NCBI RefSeq assembly: GCF_002813375.1
Contig: NZ_PHUJ01000003.1
Span: 3,658,001-3,722,000 of the forward strand
DNA: 64,000 bases
DNA from: Pseudonocardia alni
GTDB taxonomy: Bacteria; Actinomycetota; Actinomycetes; Mycobacteriales; Pseudonocardiaceae
Direction of reading: 5' to 3'
How positions within the stretch are numbered: position 1 is the first letter of the stretch; each line of letters begins with the position of its first letter. The position numbers were made by a program, and so were the translations under genes. A model generated the notes under the pieces. It was given only the letters and a program-made list of their open reading frames with translations. It had not been told where the DNA came from and ran no database searches. Positions 6,916-18,947 of this stretch are shown piece by piece.

Positions 6916-8568
6916 ATGCGCAGACGGTGGATGACGGCGGTCATGGCGGGCGTGCTCGCAGTGGGCATGACCGCCTGCGCGAGCTCGGAGCGCGGAGCGG
7001 GTGGTGACGCCGCCGGGGGGACGTTCGTGTTCGGCGCCGCCGGCGCGCCGAAGAACTTCGACCCGATCTTCAACGACGACGGCGAGAGCTTCCGCCCGGC
7101 CCGGCAGATGTTCGACACGCTGATCACCTATAAGCCCGGGACCACCGAACTCGAGCCCGGCCTGGCCACCGAGTGGACGTCCACGCCGGACGGCAAGACC
7201 TGGACGTTCACCCTCCGCGAGGGCGTCACGTTCCACGACGGCACGCCGCTCGACGCGACGGCGGTCTGTGCGAACTTCGACCGCTGGTTCAACATGGCCG
7301 GCGCCGCGGCGCAGAGCCAGATGATCTACTACGGCGACGTCTTCGAGGGCTTCGCCAAGAACGAGGGCGACGCCTCGGGTGCCCCGCTGTACAAGTCCTG
7401 CACGGCGCAGAGCCCGAACACCGCCGTCCTGGCGCTGAACAAGTTCAAGGGCGCGTTCCCGGCCGCCTTCGGCCTCACGTCGTTCTCGATCTCCAGCCCG
7501 GCGGCGCTCGAGCAGTACGACGCCGACGCCGTCACCCAGAGTGGTGACTCCTTCACCTACCCCGCCTATGCGAACGAGCACCCGACGGGCACCGGGCCGT
7601 TCAAGTTCGAGAGCTTCGACAAGGCGAACAACACGATCACCCTGGTCCGCAACGACCAGTACTGGGGCGAGAAGGCGAAGCTCGACCGGCTCATCTTCAA
7701 GATCATTCCCGACGAGAACGCCCGCAAGCAGGAGCTGGCCGCCGGCACCATCGACGGCTACGACTACCCGTCCCCGGCGGACTACCAGACCCTGAAGGAC
7801 CAGGGTGACCAGGTGCTGATCCGCCAGCCGTTCTCGCTGCTCTACATGGGCATCAACACCAAGAACAACCCGAAGCTCAAGGACCTGCGGGTCCGCCAGG
7901 CGCTCGCGTACGCCATCGACCGCGAGTCGCTGGTCCGCACCAAGATGCCCGAGGGCTCCGCGGTCGCTAAGGAGTTCGTGCCGCCGACCGTCGCGGGCTA
8001 CGCCGACGACGTCACCCAGTACCCGTACGACCCGGAGAAGGCCAAGCAGCTGCTCGCCGAGGCCGGCGCGCAGAACCTGACGCTGAACTTCTACTACCCG
8101 ACCGAGATCACCCGGCCCTACATGCCGAACCCGGCGGACCTGTTCTCGGCGATGTCGGCGAACCTGAAGGCCGTCGGCATCACGGTCAACCCGGTCGCGC
8201 GGCCGTGGAACGGCGGCTACAAGGACGACGTCCAGAAGGCGGGCAAGCACGACCTGCACATGCTCGGCTGGACCGGCGACTACAACGACGCCGGCAACTT
8301 CGTCGGCACGTTCTTCGGCCGGGAGAAGGCCGAGTTCGGGCCGCAGGACCCGGCGATGTTCGCCGAGCTGGCCAAGGCCGACTCCATCCCGGACCCGGCC
8401 GGTCACGCCGCCGCGTACCAGCAGGCGAACAAGGACATCATGGCCAAGTACCTGCCGGCCGTGCCGATCCTGACCACCGGCCCGGCGATCGTCGTCGGAC
8501 CGGACGTGCAGGGCGTGATCCCGTCGCCGCTGACCGACGAGCGCTTCGTCTCCGTCAGCAAGAACTGA
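6916..8568 (+). CDS. oligopeptide ABC transporter substrate-binding lipoprotein (SBP_bac_5)
   Basis: Extracytoplasmic receptor of the importer operon, 550 aa. The signal peptide has lipobox MTAC with Cys21 as the lipidated residue. The mature part has family-5 hallmarks: FNDDGESFRPARQMFDTL, LEPGLATEW, WTFTLREGVTFHDGTPL, and the late segment LKDLRVRQALAYAIDRE. Closest in character to dipeptide/oligopeptide (DppA-like) receptors; the actual ligand cannot be read from sequence. ATG 6916 is favoured over an upstream GTG because the signal peptide begins there. Confidence 0.93.
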   Translation: MRRRWMTAVMAGVLAVGMTACASSERGAGGDAAGGTFVFGAAGAPKNFDPIFNDDGESFRPARQMFDTLITYKPGTTELEPGLATEWTSTPDGKTWTFTLREGVTFHDGTPLDATAVCANFDRWFNMAGAAAQSQMIYYGDVFEGFAKNEGDASGAPLYKSCTAQSPNTAVLALNKFKGAFPAAFGLTSFSISSPAALEQYDADAVTQSGDSFTYPAYANEHPTGTGPFKFESFDKANNTITLVRNDQYWGEKAKLDRLIFKIIPDENARKQELAAGTIDGYDYPSPADYQTLKDQGDQVLIRQPFSLLYMGINTKNNPKLKDLRVRQALAYAIDRESLVRTKMPEGSAVAKEFVPPTVAGYADDVTQYPYDPEKAKQLLAEAGAQNLTLNFYYPTEITRPYMPNPADLFSAMSANLKAVGITVNPVARPWNGGYKDDVQKAGKHDLHMLGWTGDYNDAGNFVGTFFGREKAEFGPQDPAMFAELAKADSIPDPAGHAAAYQQANKDIMAKYLPAVPILTTGPAIVVGPDVQGVIPSPLTDERFVSVSKN

Positions 8569-8575
8569 CCGTGCC

Positions 8576-8606
8576 CCGGGCGCCGCGGAGACCCCGCGGC
8601 GCCCGG
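8576..8606 (+). terminator. intercistronic hairpin after the binding-protein gene
   Basis: CCGGGCGCCGCGG (8576-8588) pairs perfectly with CCGCGGCGCCCGG (8594-8606). Lying between receptor and permease genes of one operon, it probably attenuates or stabilises mRNA so that receptor exceeds permease, as in other binding-protein operons. Confidence 0.7.
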
Positions 8607-8644
8607 TCGCGTGTCCCGCCTCCCACCACTGAGGACATCCACGC

Positions 8645-9649
8645 ATGCTGCGCTTCGTCGCGCGCCGCCTGCTCCAGGTCGTCCCGACGCTGCTCATCCT
8701 GTCCGTGCTGTTGTTCGCCTGGCTGCGCTCGCTGCCCGGCGGGCCGGCCGGTGCGCTGCTCGGAGACAAGGCGACCCCGGAGTCGATCGCGGCACTGAAC
8801 AAGACGCTGGGCCTGGACCAGCCCATCCCGATCCAGTACCTGCACTACCTCGGCCGGGCGCTGACCGGCGACTTCGGCGCCTCGCTGGTCACCGGTGACC
8901 CGGTGATCACCGAGCTCGGCCGCGCGCTGCCGGGGACGATCGAGCTGTCCCTGTCGGCGCTGCTGCTCGCCGTCGCCCTCGGGATCCCGCTGGGCTACCT
9001 CGCCGCCCGCCACCGCGGCGGGATCTGGGACAACCTGACCATCGTCGGCACCCTGGTCGGCGTCGCCGTGCCGGTGTTCTTCCTCGGCTACGTGCTCAAG
9101 CAGTTCCTGGCCGTCGACCTCGGCCTGTTCCCGCCGTCCGGGCTGCAGTCGACCGGCATCGACGCCACCTCGGTCACCGGCTTCCCCACCCTCGACGGCC
9201 TGCTGACCCGCGAGTTCGACGCCAGCTGGGACTCGCTGCTTCACCTCGTGCTGCCCGCCGTCACCCTCGCCACGATCCCGCTCGCCGTCATCGTGCGGAT
9301 CACCCGGGCCTCGGTGCTCGACGTGCTGGAGTCCGACTTCGTCCGCACCGCCAACGCCAAGGGGCTCGCGCCGGGCACCGTCCGCGGCCGGCACGTGCTG
9401 CGCAACGCGCTGCTGCCGGTCTCGACGACGATCGGTCTGCAGACCGGCCTGCTCCTCGCCGGTGCGGTGCTGACCGAGAAGGTGTTCAACCGGCCCGGCA
9501 TCGGCACCCTGATCGCCGAGGGCATCGAGCGCCGTGACTACCCGCGGCTGCAGGCCGTGGTGCTGCTCGGCGCACTCATCTACGTGCTGGTCAACCTGCT
9601 CGTCGACCTGTCCTACGCCGTGATCGACCCGAGGGTGAGGCTGCGATGA
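8645..9649 (+). CDS. peptide ABC transporter permease, DppB-like
   Basis: Inner-membrane permease of 334 aa. It opens with MLRFVARRLLQVVPTLLILSVLLF, the standard DppB/OppB first helix, and carries the ATPase-coupling EAA-like loop RTANAKGLAPGTVRGRHVLRNALLPV and the signature VLTEKVFNRPGIG. About six transmembrane helices. The stop overlaps the next start as ATGA. Confidence 0.95.
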   Translation: MLRFVARRLLQVVPTLLILSVLLFAWLRSLPGGPAGALLGDKATPESIAALNKTLGLDQPIPIQYLHYLGRALTGDFGASLVTGDPVITELGRALPGTIELSLSALLLAVALGIPLGYLAARHRGGIWDNLTIVGTLVGVAVPVFFLGYVLKQFLAVDLGLFPPSGLQSTGIDATSVTGFPTLDGLLTREFDASWDSLLHLVLPAVTLATIPLAVIVRITRASVLDVLESDFVRTANAKGLAPGTVRGRHVLRNALLPVSTTIGLQTGLLLAGAVLTEKVFNRPGIGTLIAEGIERRDYPRLQAVVLLGALIYVLVNLLVDLSYAVIDPRVRLR

Positions 9650-10572
9650 GCGCACCGACCACCTGGGCGCAGCGGCGGAAGGACCGGATCGACGACACCG
9701 CCGGCCGCAGCCTGTCCGCGGACGCACTGCGCCGGCTGCGCCGCAGCCCCACCGCGATCGTCGGGACGGTGATCATCGGGGTGTTCGTGCTGGTCTCGGT
9801 GTTCGCGCCGCTGCTGGCCCCGCACGACCCGGCGCAGGCGTTCCCGCAGCTGCTCGACCAGCTGCGCCCCGGCTCGATCCCCGGACCGCAGCCCGGCTTC
9901 CCGCTCGGCAGCGACCAGAACGGCCGCGACGAGTTCTCCCGGTTGATCCTGGCGTCGCGCCAGACCCTGCTCGTGGGCGTGCTCGCCACCGTGTTCGGGC
10001 TGGCCGCGGGCCTGGTCATCGGCGTGCTCGCCGGAGCGTTCGGCGGCTGGATCGACACCGTCCTGATGCGCGTCACCGACGTGCTGTTGTCGATCCCGTC
10101 GCTGCTGCTCGCGATCTCGGTCGCGGCGCTGGCGGCCCGGCCCAGCCAGACCACGGTCATCATCGCGGTCGCCCTGGTGAACGTGCCGATCTTCGCGCGG
10201 TTGCTGCGCGGGTCGATGCTCGCCCAGCGCGACTCCGACCACGTCCTCGCGGCCACCGCGCTCGGCGTGAAGCGACGGGCGGTCGTGCTGCGGCACATGC
10301 TGCCCAACGCGATCGGCCCGGTGATCGTGCAGGCCACGCTGACCCTGGCGACGGCGATCCTCGACGCGGCCGCGCTGTCCTTCCTCGGCCTCGGCGACGC
10401 CGACCCGGCCCGCGCCGAGTGGGGCCTGATGCTCGCCTCCGCGCAGCCCTACCTCGACGTCCGGCCCGGACTGGCGGTCTACCCGGCGATCGCGATCATC
10501 GTCGTCGCGCTCGGGTTCACGCTGCTCGGCGAGTCGCTGCGCGAGGCCATCGACCCGAAAGGCCGGAGATGA
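9646..10572 (+). CDS. peptide ABC transporter permease, DppC-like
   Basis: Second permease, 308 aa, starting four bases inside the previous gene. It has the N-terminal OppC-type segment (RRSPTAIVGTVIIGVFVLVSVFAPLLAPHDP), LGSDQNGRDEFSR, and the EAA loop HVLAATALGVKRRAVVLRHMLPN. It forms the membrane heterodimer with the DppB-like subunit. The stop overlaps the next ATG. Confidence 0.95.
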   Translation: MSAPTTWAQRRKDRIDDTAGRSLSADALRRLRRSPTAIVGTVIIGVFVLVSVFAPLLAPHDPAQAFPQLLDQLRPGSIPGPQPGFPLGSDQNGRDEFSRLILASRQTLLVGVLATVFGLAAGLVIGVLAGAFGGWIDTVLMRVTDVLLSIPSLLLAISVAALAARPSQTTVIIAVALVNVPIFARLLRGSMLAQRDSDHVLAATALGVKRRAVVLRHMLPNAIGPVIVQATLTLATAILDAAALSFLGLGDADPARAEWGLMLASAQPYLDVRPGLAVYPAIAIIVVALGFTLLGESLREAIDPKGRR

Positions 10573-11575
10573 CCACACCTCCGATGAACCCGTTGTTGCA
10601 GGTCCAGGACCTGTCCGTGCGCTTCGTGCGGCGGGGTGAGGCCGACGTCGTCGCCGTCGACGGGGTGTCGTTCGACGTCCGTCCCGGCGAGGTCGTCGGC
10701 CTGGTCGGCGAGTCCGGCTGCGGCAAGTCCGTGACCTCCCTGGCGATCATGGGACTGCTGCCGGGCCGCACCCCCCGGGTGGGCGGCTCGGTGCAGTTCT
10801 CCTCCGGGGACGAGTCCGTCGACCTGCTCACCCTGTCCGACGCCGAGCTGCGCGAGCGGCGCGGCCGCGACATCGGGATGGTCTTCCAGGACCCGCTGTC
10901 GTCGCTGAACCCGGTCGTCCCGGTGGGTGTCCAGATCACCGAGGCGCTCACCCGGCACCGCGGGATGAGCAAGGACGAGGCGCGTACGGAGGCCGTCTCC
11001 CTGCTGGAGCGGGTCGGCATCCCCGACCCGGCACGACGCGTGTCGGCCTACCCGCACCAGATGTCGGGCGGGATGCGCCAGCGCGCGCTGATCGCGATCG
11101 CGCTCGCCTGCCGGCCGAAGCTGCTCATCGCCGACGAGCCGACCACCGCCCTCGACGTCACCATCCAGGCCCAGATCCTGGAGCTGCTGCGCGAGCTCGT
11201 CGCCGAGACGGGAACGGCACTCATCATGATCACGCACGACCTGGGCGTCGTCGCGGGGCTCTGCGACCGGGTCAACGTCCTCTACGGCGGCCGGGTCGTG
11301 GAACGCGCCGAGCGGCACGCCCTGTTCGGGGGACCGCGTCACCCGTACACCTCGGGGCTCATCCGGTCGATCCCGCGGCTGGACTCCGACCCCGCCGCGG
11401 AGCTGCCCGCGATCACCGGGTCGGTGTCGGACAACCTGCCCTGGGACCACGCCTGCGCGTTCGCGCCGCGCTGCCCGCGGGCGCTGGAGACCTGCACCTC
11501 GGTCACCCCGGTGGCCGACGACGAGGCGGGCCGGCTGCTGCGCTGCCACAATCCCGAGCCGATCGGAGCGACGGC

Positions 11576-11579
<4 letters not shown>
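10569..11579 (+). CDS. peptide ABC transporter ATPase, DppD-like
   Basis: First of two nucleotide-binding subunits, 336 aa. Walker A GESGCGKS, signature SGGMRQR, Walker [13 protein letters not shown] and switch HDLGVV are all intact. The C-terminal oligo_HPY region (HPYTSGLI) and a cysteine cluster [14 protein letters not shown] suggest an iron-sulfur or zinc site seen in this subfamily. ATG 10569 overlaps the permease stop; ATG 10584 is an alternative. Confidence 0.95.
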
Positions 11580-12679
<1,100 letters not shown>

Positions 12680-12716
12680 GCCCCGGCCCCGCGGTGCCCT
12701 CGCGGTTCCCCTGCGG

Positions 12717-12771
12717 TGCCCCCAGGGGAACTTTCGTGGCTTAGAGCGCTACGAGAGTGACCCTGGGGGCA
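12717..12771. terminator. long inverted repeat between convergent dppF-like gene and leuA
   Basis: TGCCCCCAGGG (12717-12727) and CCCTGGGGGCA (12761-12771) are perfect inverted copies. Pairing continues inward with mismatches (GAACTTTCGTGG against CTACGAGAGTGA) to give ~23-nt arms around TTAGAGCG. Position and shape suit a bidirectional terminator, though the long conserved-looking arms may mark a dispersed repeat family. Confidence 0.7.
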
Positions 12772-12788
12772 GGGCGGGGTGCGCGGAC

Positions 12789-14702
<1,914 letters not shown>

Positions 14703-14878
14703 CTACCGTAGACCCGAACCCCCGTTGCGCGGCAAGTCGCCACCCGCACGGTCGAACCCGGCCCCCGAGCCCCGGCTCGCAACGAAGTGATCACAACCAG
14801 CGGCGTTTCCCCTCGTTGGAAGGGCAGTGAGGATGCGGCGGTGCAACCATGACGCCGTCCGTGACGAAGGGGTTTGTG

Positions 14879-15184
14879 ATGGCGGCAACCGTGGGTACGA
14901 CCGTGCGGCAGGGCATGGGGATCATCGCGACGATCGTGCGGATCGTGGGCCTGGTGATCGTGGCCATCCTGGTCGCGCACATCGTGCTGACCCTGCTCGA
15001 CGCCAACCCGGCGAACTTCCTCACCGAGTTCGTGTCCTCCTGGGCGGCCCAGCTGAACCTCGGTCTCGGTGACCTGTTCACCCCGTCCCAGCCCAAGATG
15101 GCCGTCACGCTGAACTACGGGGTCGCCGCGATCCTGTGGCTGATCATCACCACGGTGGTCGTGCGGCTGCTGCGCCGGGTCTGA
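14879..15184 (+). CDS. small two-helix membrane protein, unknown
   Basis: 101 aa with a transmembrane helix near residues 15-38 (IVRIVGLVIVAILVAHIVLTLL) and another near 78-98, joined by a loop NPANFLTEFVSSWAAQLNLGLGDLF. ATG at 14879 follows GAAGGGG at good spacing; ATG 14849 would add ten residues. The gene is divergent from leuA. The family resembles conserved actinobacterial membrane proteins without assigned function. Confidence 0.75.
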   Translation: MAATVGTTVRQGMGIIATIVRIVGLVIVAILVAHIVLTLLDANPANFLTEFVSSWAAQLNLGLGDLFTPSQPKMAVTLNYGVAAILWLIITTVVVRLLRRV

Positions 15185-15278
15185 CACGTCCCCGCGCCGG
15201 GCGCGGATGCGGTGGCAGGATGCCGGGACGTGCCGGCGCCGCGACGCCGGACCCGTCCGGCCCGGAGGAGCACCACCC

Positions 15279-15332
15279 ATGAGCCCTAACCGACCCACCG
15301 GCGTCGGGGCCGTCCTGGTGCGGTCGCGGTGA
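15279..15332 (+). CDS. 17-codon mini-ORF coupled to the amidase start
   Basis: ATG at 15279 follows GGAGGAG at optimal spacing and encodes MSPNRPTGVGAVLVRSR, ending TGA (15330-15332). That stop overlaps the amidase GTG (15329-15331) as GTGA. The amidase has no good ribosome site of its own, so coupling is likely. A frameshifted N terminus or sequencing error is the alternative. Confidence 0.5.
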   Translation: MSPNRPTGVGAVLVRSR

Positions 15333-16726
15333 CCGTCACGGTCGCCTCGAGCGCCCGCGAGCAGGTCGCGGCGCTGCGCGCCCGGGAGATCTCGGCCCGC
15401 GAGCTGATGGACCTGCACCTGGCCCGGATCGAGGCCCGCAACCCCGAGCTCAACGCCGTCGTCTCCCTCGACGTGGAGCGCGCGCGGGCGGGTGCCGCCG
15501 CCGCCGACGAGCGGCTGGCCTCCGGTGCGCCGGTCGGGCCGCTGCACGGGCTGCCGTTCGCGTTCAAGGACACCCACGCCGTCGCGGGGTGGCGGACGAC
15601 CTACGGCTCGCCGCTGTTCGCCGACCACGTCCCCGACACCGACGACCTGATCGTCGAGCGCATCCGGGCCGCCGGCGTGGTGCCGATCGGCAAGACCAAC
15701 GTGCCGGAGTTCGCGGCCGGTTCGCACACGTTCAACCGCGTCTTCGGCACCACGGTCAACCCGCACGACCCGACGCGGTCCGCGGGTGGGTCGTCCGGCG
15801 GCGCGGCGTGCGCGCTGGCGGCCGGGATGGTCCCGCTGGCCGAGGGCTCGGACATGGGCGGTTCGCTGCGCAACCCGGCGTCGTTCTGCGGGGTCGTGGG
15901 GTTGCGCCCCTCGTGGGGACGGGTTCCGGAGTGGCCGTCGTCGAACATGTGGGAGACCACGTCGACCGGGGGCCCGATGGCCCGCACCGCCGACGACGCC
16001 GCGCTGCTGCTGTCGGTGCTCGCCGGTCCGGACCCGCGCGCCCCGCACGCCCTGGGCGACCCGGGGGAGACCTTCGCCCCGCCGCTGCGCCCGGTCCCGC
16101 TCGCCGGGCTGCGCGTGGCGCTGTCGGCCGACCTCGGTGGCGCGTTCACCGTGGACCGCTCCGTCGCCGCGGTCGTCGAGGCGGCCGGTGACGCACTGGC
16201 CGGCGCCGGGGCGGCGGTCTCGGGCACCGCGCCCGACCTGACCGGCGCCGACGAGTGCTTCCGCACTTTGCGCGCCTGGCACTTCCAGGCCCGGTTCGGC
16301 ATGCAGCTCGCCGTGCACCCGCAGGAGTTCAAGGCCTCGCTGGCCGCGAACATCAGGGCAGGCGAGGCGCTGACCGGCGCTGACGTCGCCGTCGCGTACC
16401 AGCGCCGCACGACGCTCGCCCAGCGGATGCGGGAGTTCTTCACCGAGCACGACGTGCTGGTGCTGCCGGTGTCGCAGGTGCCGCCGTTCCCGGCCGACCA
16501 GGAGTTCCCGGCCACCGTGGACGGCGTCCCGATGGCGTCCTACCTGGACTGGATGCGTTCGGCGTACCTGATCACCGTGACCGGCTGCCCTGCCGTCTCG
16601 GTGCCCTTCGGCCGGACCCCCGACGGGCTCCCGGTCGGGGTCCAGCTCGTCGCCCGCCACGGCGCCGACCGCGCCCTGCTGGAGATCGCCGCGGCCGTCG
16701 AGCGCTTGGCGCCTCCCGCGGCCTGA
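15329..16726 (+). CDS. amidase signature family hydrolase
   Basis: 465-aa serine amidase with Ser-cisSer-Lys machinery. Catalytic Lys lies in LPFAFKDTHAVAG; the nucleophile region is SAGGSSGGAACALAAGMVPLAEGSDMGGSLRNPA. Full length and intact. It is not adjacent to gatB or gatC, and the tail resembles general amidases (acetamide/peptide amide type) rather than the Glu-tRNA amidotransferase subunit; substrate unknown. Translation is probably coupled to the preceding mini-ORF. Confidence 0.88.
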   Translation: MTVTVASSAREQVAALRAREISARELMDLHLARIEARNPELNAVVSLDVERARAGAAAADERLASGAPVGPLHGLPFAFKDTHAVAGWRTTYGSPLFADHVPDTDDLIVERIRAAGVVPIGKTNVPEFAAGSHTFNRVFGTTVNPHDPTRSAGGSSGGAACALAAGMVPLAEGSDMGGSLRNPASFCGVVGLRPSWGRVPEWPSSNMWETTSTGGPMARTADDAALLLSVLAGPDPRAPHALGDPGETFAPPLRPVPLAGLRVALSADLGGAFTVDRSVAAVVEAAGDALAGAGAAVSGTAPDLTGADECFRTLRAWHFQARFGMQLAVHPQEFKASLAANIRAGEALTGADVAVAYQRRTTLAQRMREFFTEHDVLVLPVSQVPPFPADQEFPATVDGVPMASYLDWMRSAYLITVTGCPAVSVPFGRTPDGLPVGVQLVARHGADRALLEIAAAVERLAPPAA

Positions 16727-16732
16727 AGGGTC

Positions 16733-16894
16733 CTACCCGCGCTCGGCCGGGGCGAGGGTCCGCGGGCCGTCCACCCGGTCCGGGCGTAGCCGGATCCGCC
16801 ACGCCCCGCACCGGCAGCGCTGGTAGCTCACGACGCCGTCGGCGGTGCGGTGCCGCGACGTCGTCTCCCACTCGTGGTCCAGGGGTGTACTCAC
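16733..16894 (-). CDS. small CxC protein, unknown (53 aa)
   Basis: Minus-strand ORF from GTG 16894 to TAG 16733. The translation STPLDHEWETTSRHRTADG leads to VVSYQRCRCGAWRIRL, with Cys27 and Cys29, then an Arg/Pro tail. The core RHRTxxGVVxYxRCxCGxW reads like a small conserved actinobacterial protein, perhaps metal-binding. It is divergent from the CGNR gene and ends 6 bases from the amidase stop. Confidence 0.65.
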   Translation of the reverse strand: MSTPLDHEWETTSRHRTADGVVSYQRCRCGAWRIRLRPDRVDGPRTLAPAERG

Positions 16895-16920
16895 GACGAC
16901 GACGTTGCTGTAATGGGTCA

Positions 16921-17448
16921 GTGCACATCAACCCTTACGGACGTGATCCGGTGCTCCTCGCCGCCGACCTGGTGAACGCGCCGCCGTCGTCGACCGGGGA
17001 GCTCGTCGCGCGCTGTCTCGCCGCCGGGGTGACGCGCGACTGGGACCCGGTCGGCGCCGACCTGCCGACGGTGCTCGACTTCCTGCGCCGGTGGGAGGGG
17101 GTCGTCGACGCCGAGCCGGGCGCGGAGCGGGCACGGCTGCTCAACGCCCTGCTCGCCGAGTCGACCGGGCCGCCACGCCTCACCGACCACGACGGCCACT
17201 GGCACCTGCACCACCGCGACGACGGTCTGGGCCTGGCCGGTGTGCTGCGCGCCCTGCTCGCGACCGGCACCGCCACCCACCTGGCGACCCGGGGGATGGA
17301 CCGGCTCGGCCGGTGCGCCGCCGAGGGCTGCACCCGCGTCTACGCCGACGTCTCCCGCAACGGCAGGCAGCGGTACTGCAGCGCACGCTGCGGCAACACC
17401 GACGCGGTCCGTCGGCACCGCGGCAGGCAGCAGCCCGTCCGGGCCTGA
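16921..17448 (+). CDS. CGNR zinc-finger / ABATE domain transcription regulator
   Basis: 175 aa. The N-terminal ABATE domain (residues ~1-125, [14 protein letters not shown]...) is followed by a treble-clef zinc finger [20 protein letters not shown] then [16 protein letters not shown]. The usual CGNR core is present as CGNT. Members are presumed DNA-binding regulators. There is no Shine-Dalgarno before GTG 16921, but TGTAAT lies about 8 bases upstream, so a leaderless transcript is likely. Confidence 0.85.
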   Translation: MHINPYGRDPVLLAADLVNAPPSSTGELVARCLAAGVTRDWDPVGADLPTVLDFLRRWEGVVDAEPGAERARLLNALLAESTGPPRLTDHDGHWHLHHRDDGLGLAGVLRALLATGTATHLATRGMDRLGRCAAEGCTRVYADVSRNGRQRYCSARCGNTDAVRRHRGRQQPVRA

Positions 17449-17675
17449 GCCCCCGGTCCGGGGCCGTGCGGCCCGCGCGCATACCCGAGCGGGGGGTCCG
17501 CGGGCGAGCCCGTGTGGTCTGGGTCATCGGTGACCGTCCAGATCCTGAAAACGGACGGCGCTCGCCGGTACTGTTCCGTTCCGACCAACGCCGCCGGTGC
17601 GTCACCTGCGCATTCCGGCGGTCGAAGAGAGAGCACCCGACGGCTCCCACCGCGGAGCCAGGATTGGAGGTCGGC

Positions 17676-18941
17676 GTGGCCCTCGTCGTGCAGAAGTACG
17701 GCGGTTCGTCGGTCGAGAACGCTGAGCGGATCAAGAAGGTCGCCGAGCGCATCGTCCGTACCCGCAAGGAGGGCCACGATGTCGTCGTCGTCGTGTCCGC
17801 CATGGGGGACACCACCGACGAGCTGACCGATCTCGCCGAGCAGATCTCCCCGAAGCCCCCGCTGCGGGAGATGGACATGCTGCTCACCTCCGGTGAGCGG
17901 ATCTCGAACGCACTCGTCGCGATGGCGATCCACGCCCTCGGCGCGGAGGCCCGGTCGTTCACCGGCTCGCAGGCGGGCATGCTCACCACCTCGAAGCACG
18001 GTGACGCCCGCATCACCGAGGTGAACCCGTGGCGCCTGCGTGAGGCCCTCGACGAGGGGCACATCGTGCTCGTCGCCGGCTTCCAGGGCATGAGCGCGGA
18101 CTCCCGCGACATCACCACGCTGGGCCGCGGCGGCTCGGACACCACCGCCGTCGCGCTCGCGGCCGCGCTGAACGCCGACGTCTGCGAGATCTACTCCGAC
18201 GTCGACGGCGTCTACACCGCCGACCCGCGGATCGTCTCCAAGGCGAGCCTGCTCGAGACGGTGACCTACGAGGAGATGCTCGAGCTCGCCGCGTCCGGCG
18301 CCAAGGTGCTGCACCTGCGCGCCGTCGAGTACGCCCGCCGCTACGGCGTCCCGCTGCGGGTGCGCAGTTCCTACAACGACAAGCCGGGCACCCTGGTCTC
18401 CGGCTCGATCGAGGAGATCCCGTTGGAGAATCCGATCATCACCGGCGTCGCCCACGACCGGTCCGAAGGCAAGATCACCGTCACCGGGGTGCCGGACACC
18501 CCCGGCATGGCGGCGAAGATCTTCCGCACGGTCGCCGACGCGGAGATCAACATCGATATGGTGCTGCAGAACATCTCCAACGTGTCGGACAAGAAGACCG
18601 ACATCACCTTCTCGCTGCCCCGCACCGACGGTGACACCGCCGTCGCGGCGCTGGAGCGCGCGAAGGGCGAGATCGGGTTCACCGAGCTGATCTACGACAA
18701 CGACATCGGCAAGGTCTCGCTCGTCGGCGCCGGTATGCGCAACCACCCCGGCGTCACCGCGAAGTTCTGCGAGGCGCTCTCCGACGCCGGGATCAACATC
18801 GAGACCATGAACACCTCGGAGATCCGGATCTCGGTGATCTGCCGCTCCGACCAGCTCGACGACGCGGTGCAGGCGCTGCACGAGGCGTTCGAGCTCGGCG
18901 CCGAGGACGACGCGGTGGTCGCCGCCGGAACGGGCCGGTGA
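17676..18941 (+). CDS. lysC: aspartate kinase
   Basis: Phosphorylates aspartate, the first step to lysine, threonine, methionine and diaminopimelate. 421 aa, with the N-terminal kinase motif VQKYGGSSV (residues 5-13), [17 protein letters not shown], and two ACT domains from about residue 263 ([17 protein letters not shown] and [18 protein letters not shown]) for Thr/Lys feedback. GTG at 17676 follows GGAGG. In mycobacteria and corynebacteria the ACT part is also made from an internal start; GTG at 18358 ([10 protein letters not shown]) is a weak candidate here. Six bases separate it from asd. Confidence 0.97.
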   Translation: MALVVQKYGGSSVENAERIKKVAERIVRTRKEGHDVVVVVSAMGDTTDELTDLAEQISPKPPLREMDMLLTSGERISNALVAMAIHALGAEARSFTGSQAGMLTTSKHGDARITEVNPWRLREALDEGHIVLVAGFQGMSADSRDITTLGRGGSDTTAVALAAALNADVCEIYSDVDGVYTADPRIVSKASLLETVTYEEMLELAASGAKVLHLRAVEYARRYGVPLRVRSSYNDKPGTLVSGSIEEIPLENPIITGVAHDRSEGKITVTGVPDTPGMAAKIFRTVADAEINIDMVLQNISNVSDKKTDITFSLPRTDGDTAVAALERAKGEIGFTELIYDNDIGKVSLVGAGMRNHPGVTAKFCEALSDAGINIETMNTSEIRISVICRSDQLDDAVQALHEAFELGAEDDAVVAAGTGR

Positions 18942-18947
18942 GCTGAG

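Noticed and set aside
12717-12771. Terminal inverted repeats of a mini insertion sequence
   Set aside because: The whole element is 55 bp, with no target-site duplication seen and a position typical of a terminator.
17676-18941. A separate lysC-beta gene from an internal start
   Set aside because: Possible by analogy with corynebacteria, but no convincing internal ribosome site was found, so it is only mentioned under lysC.
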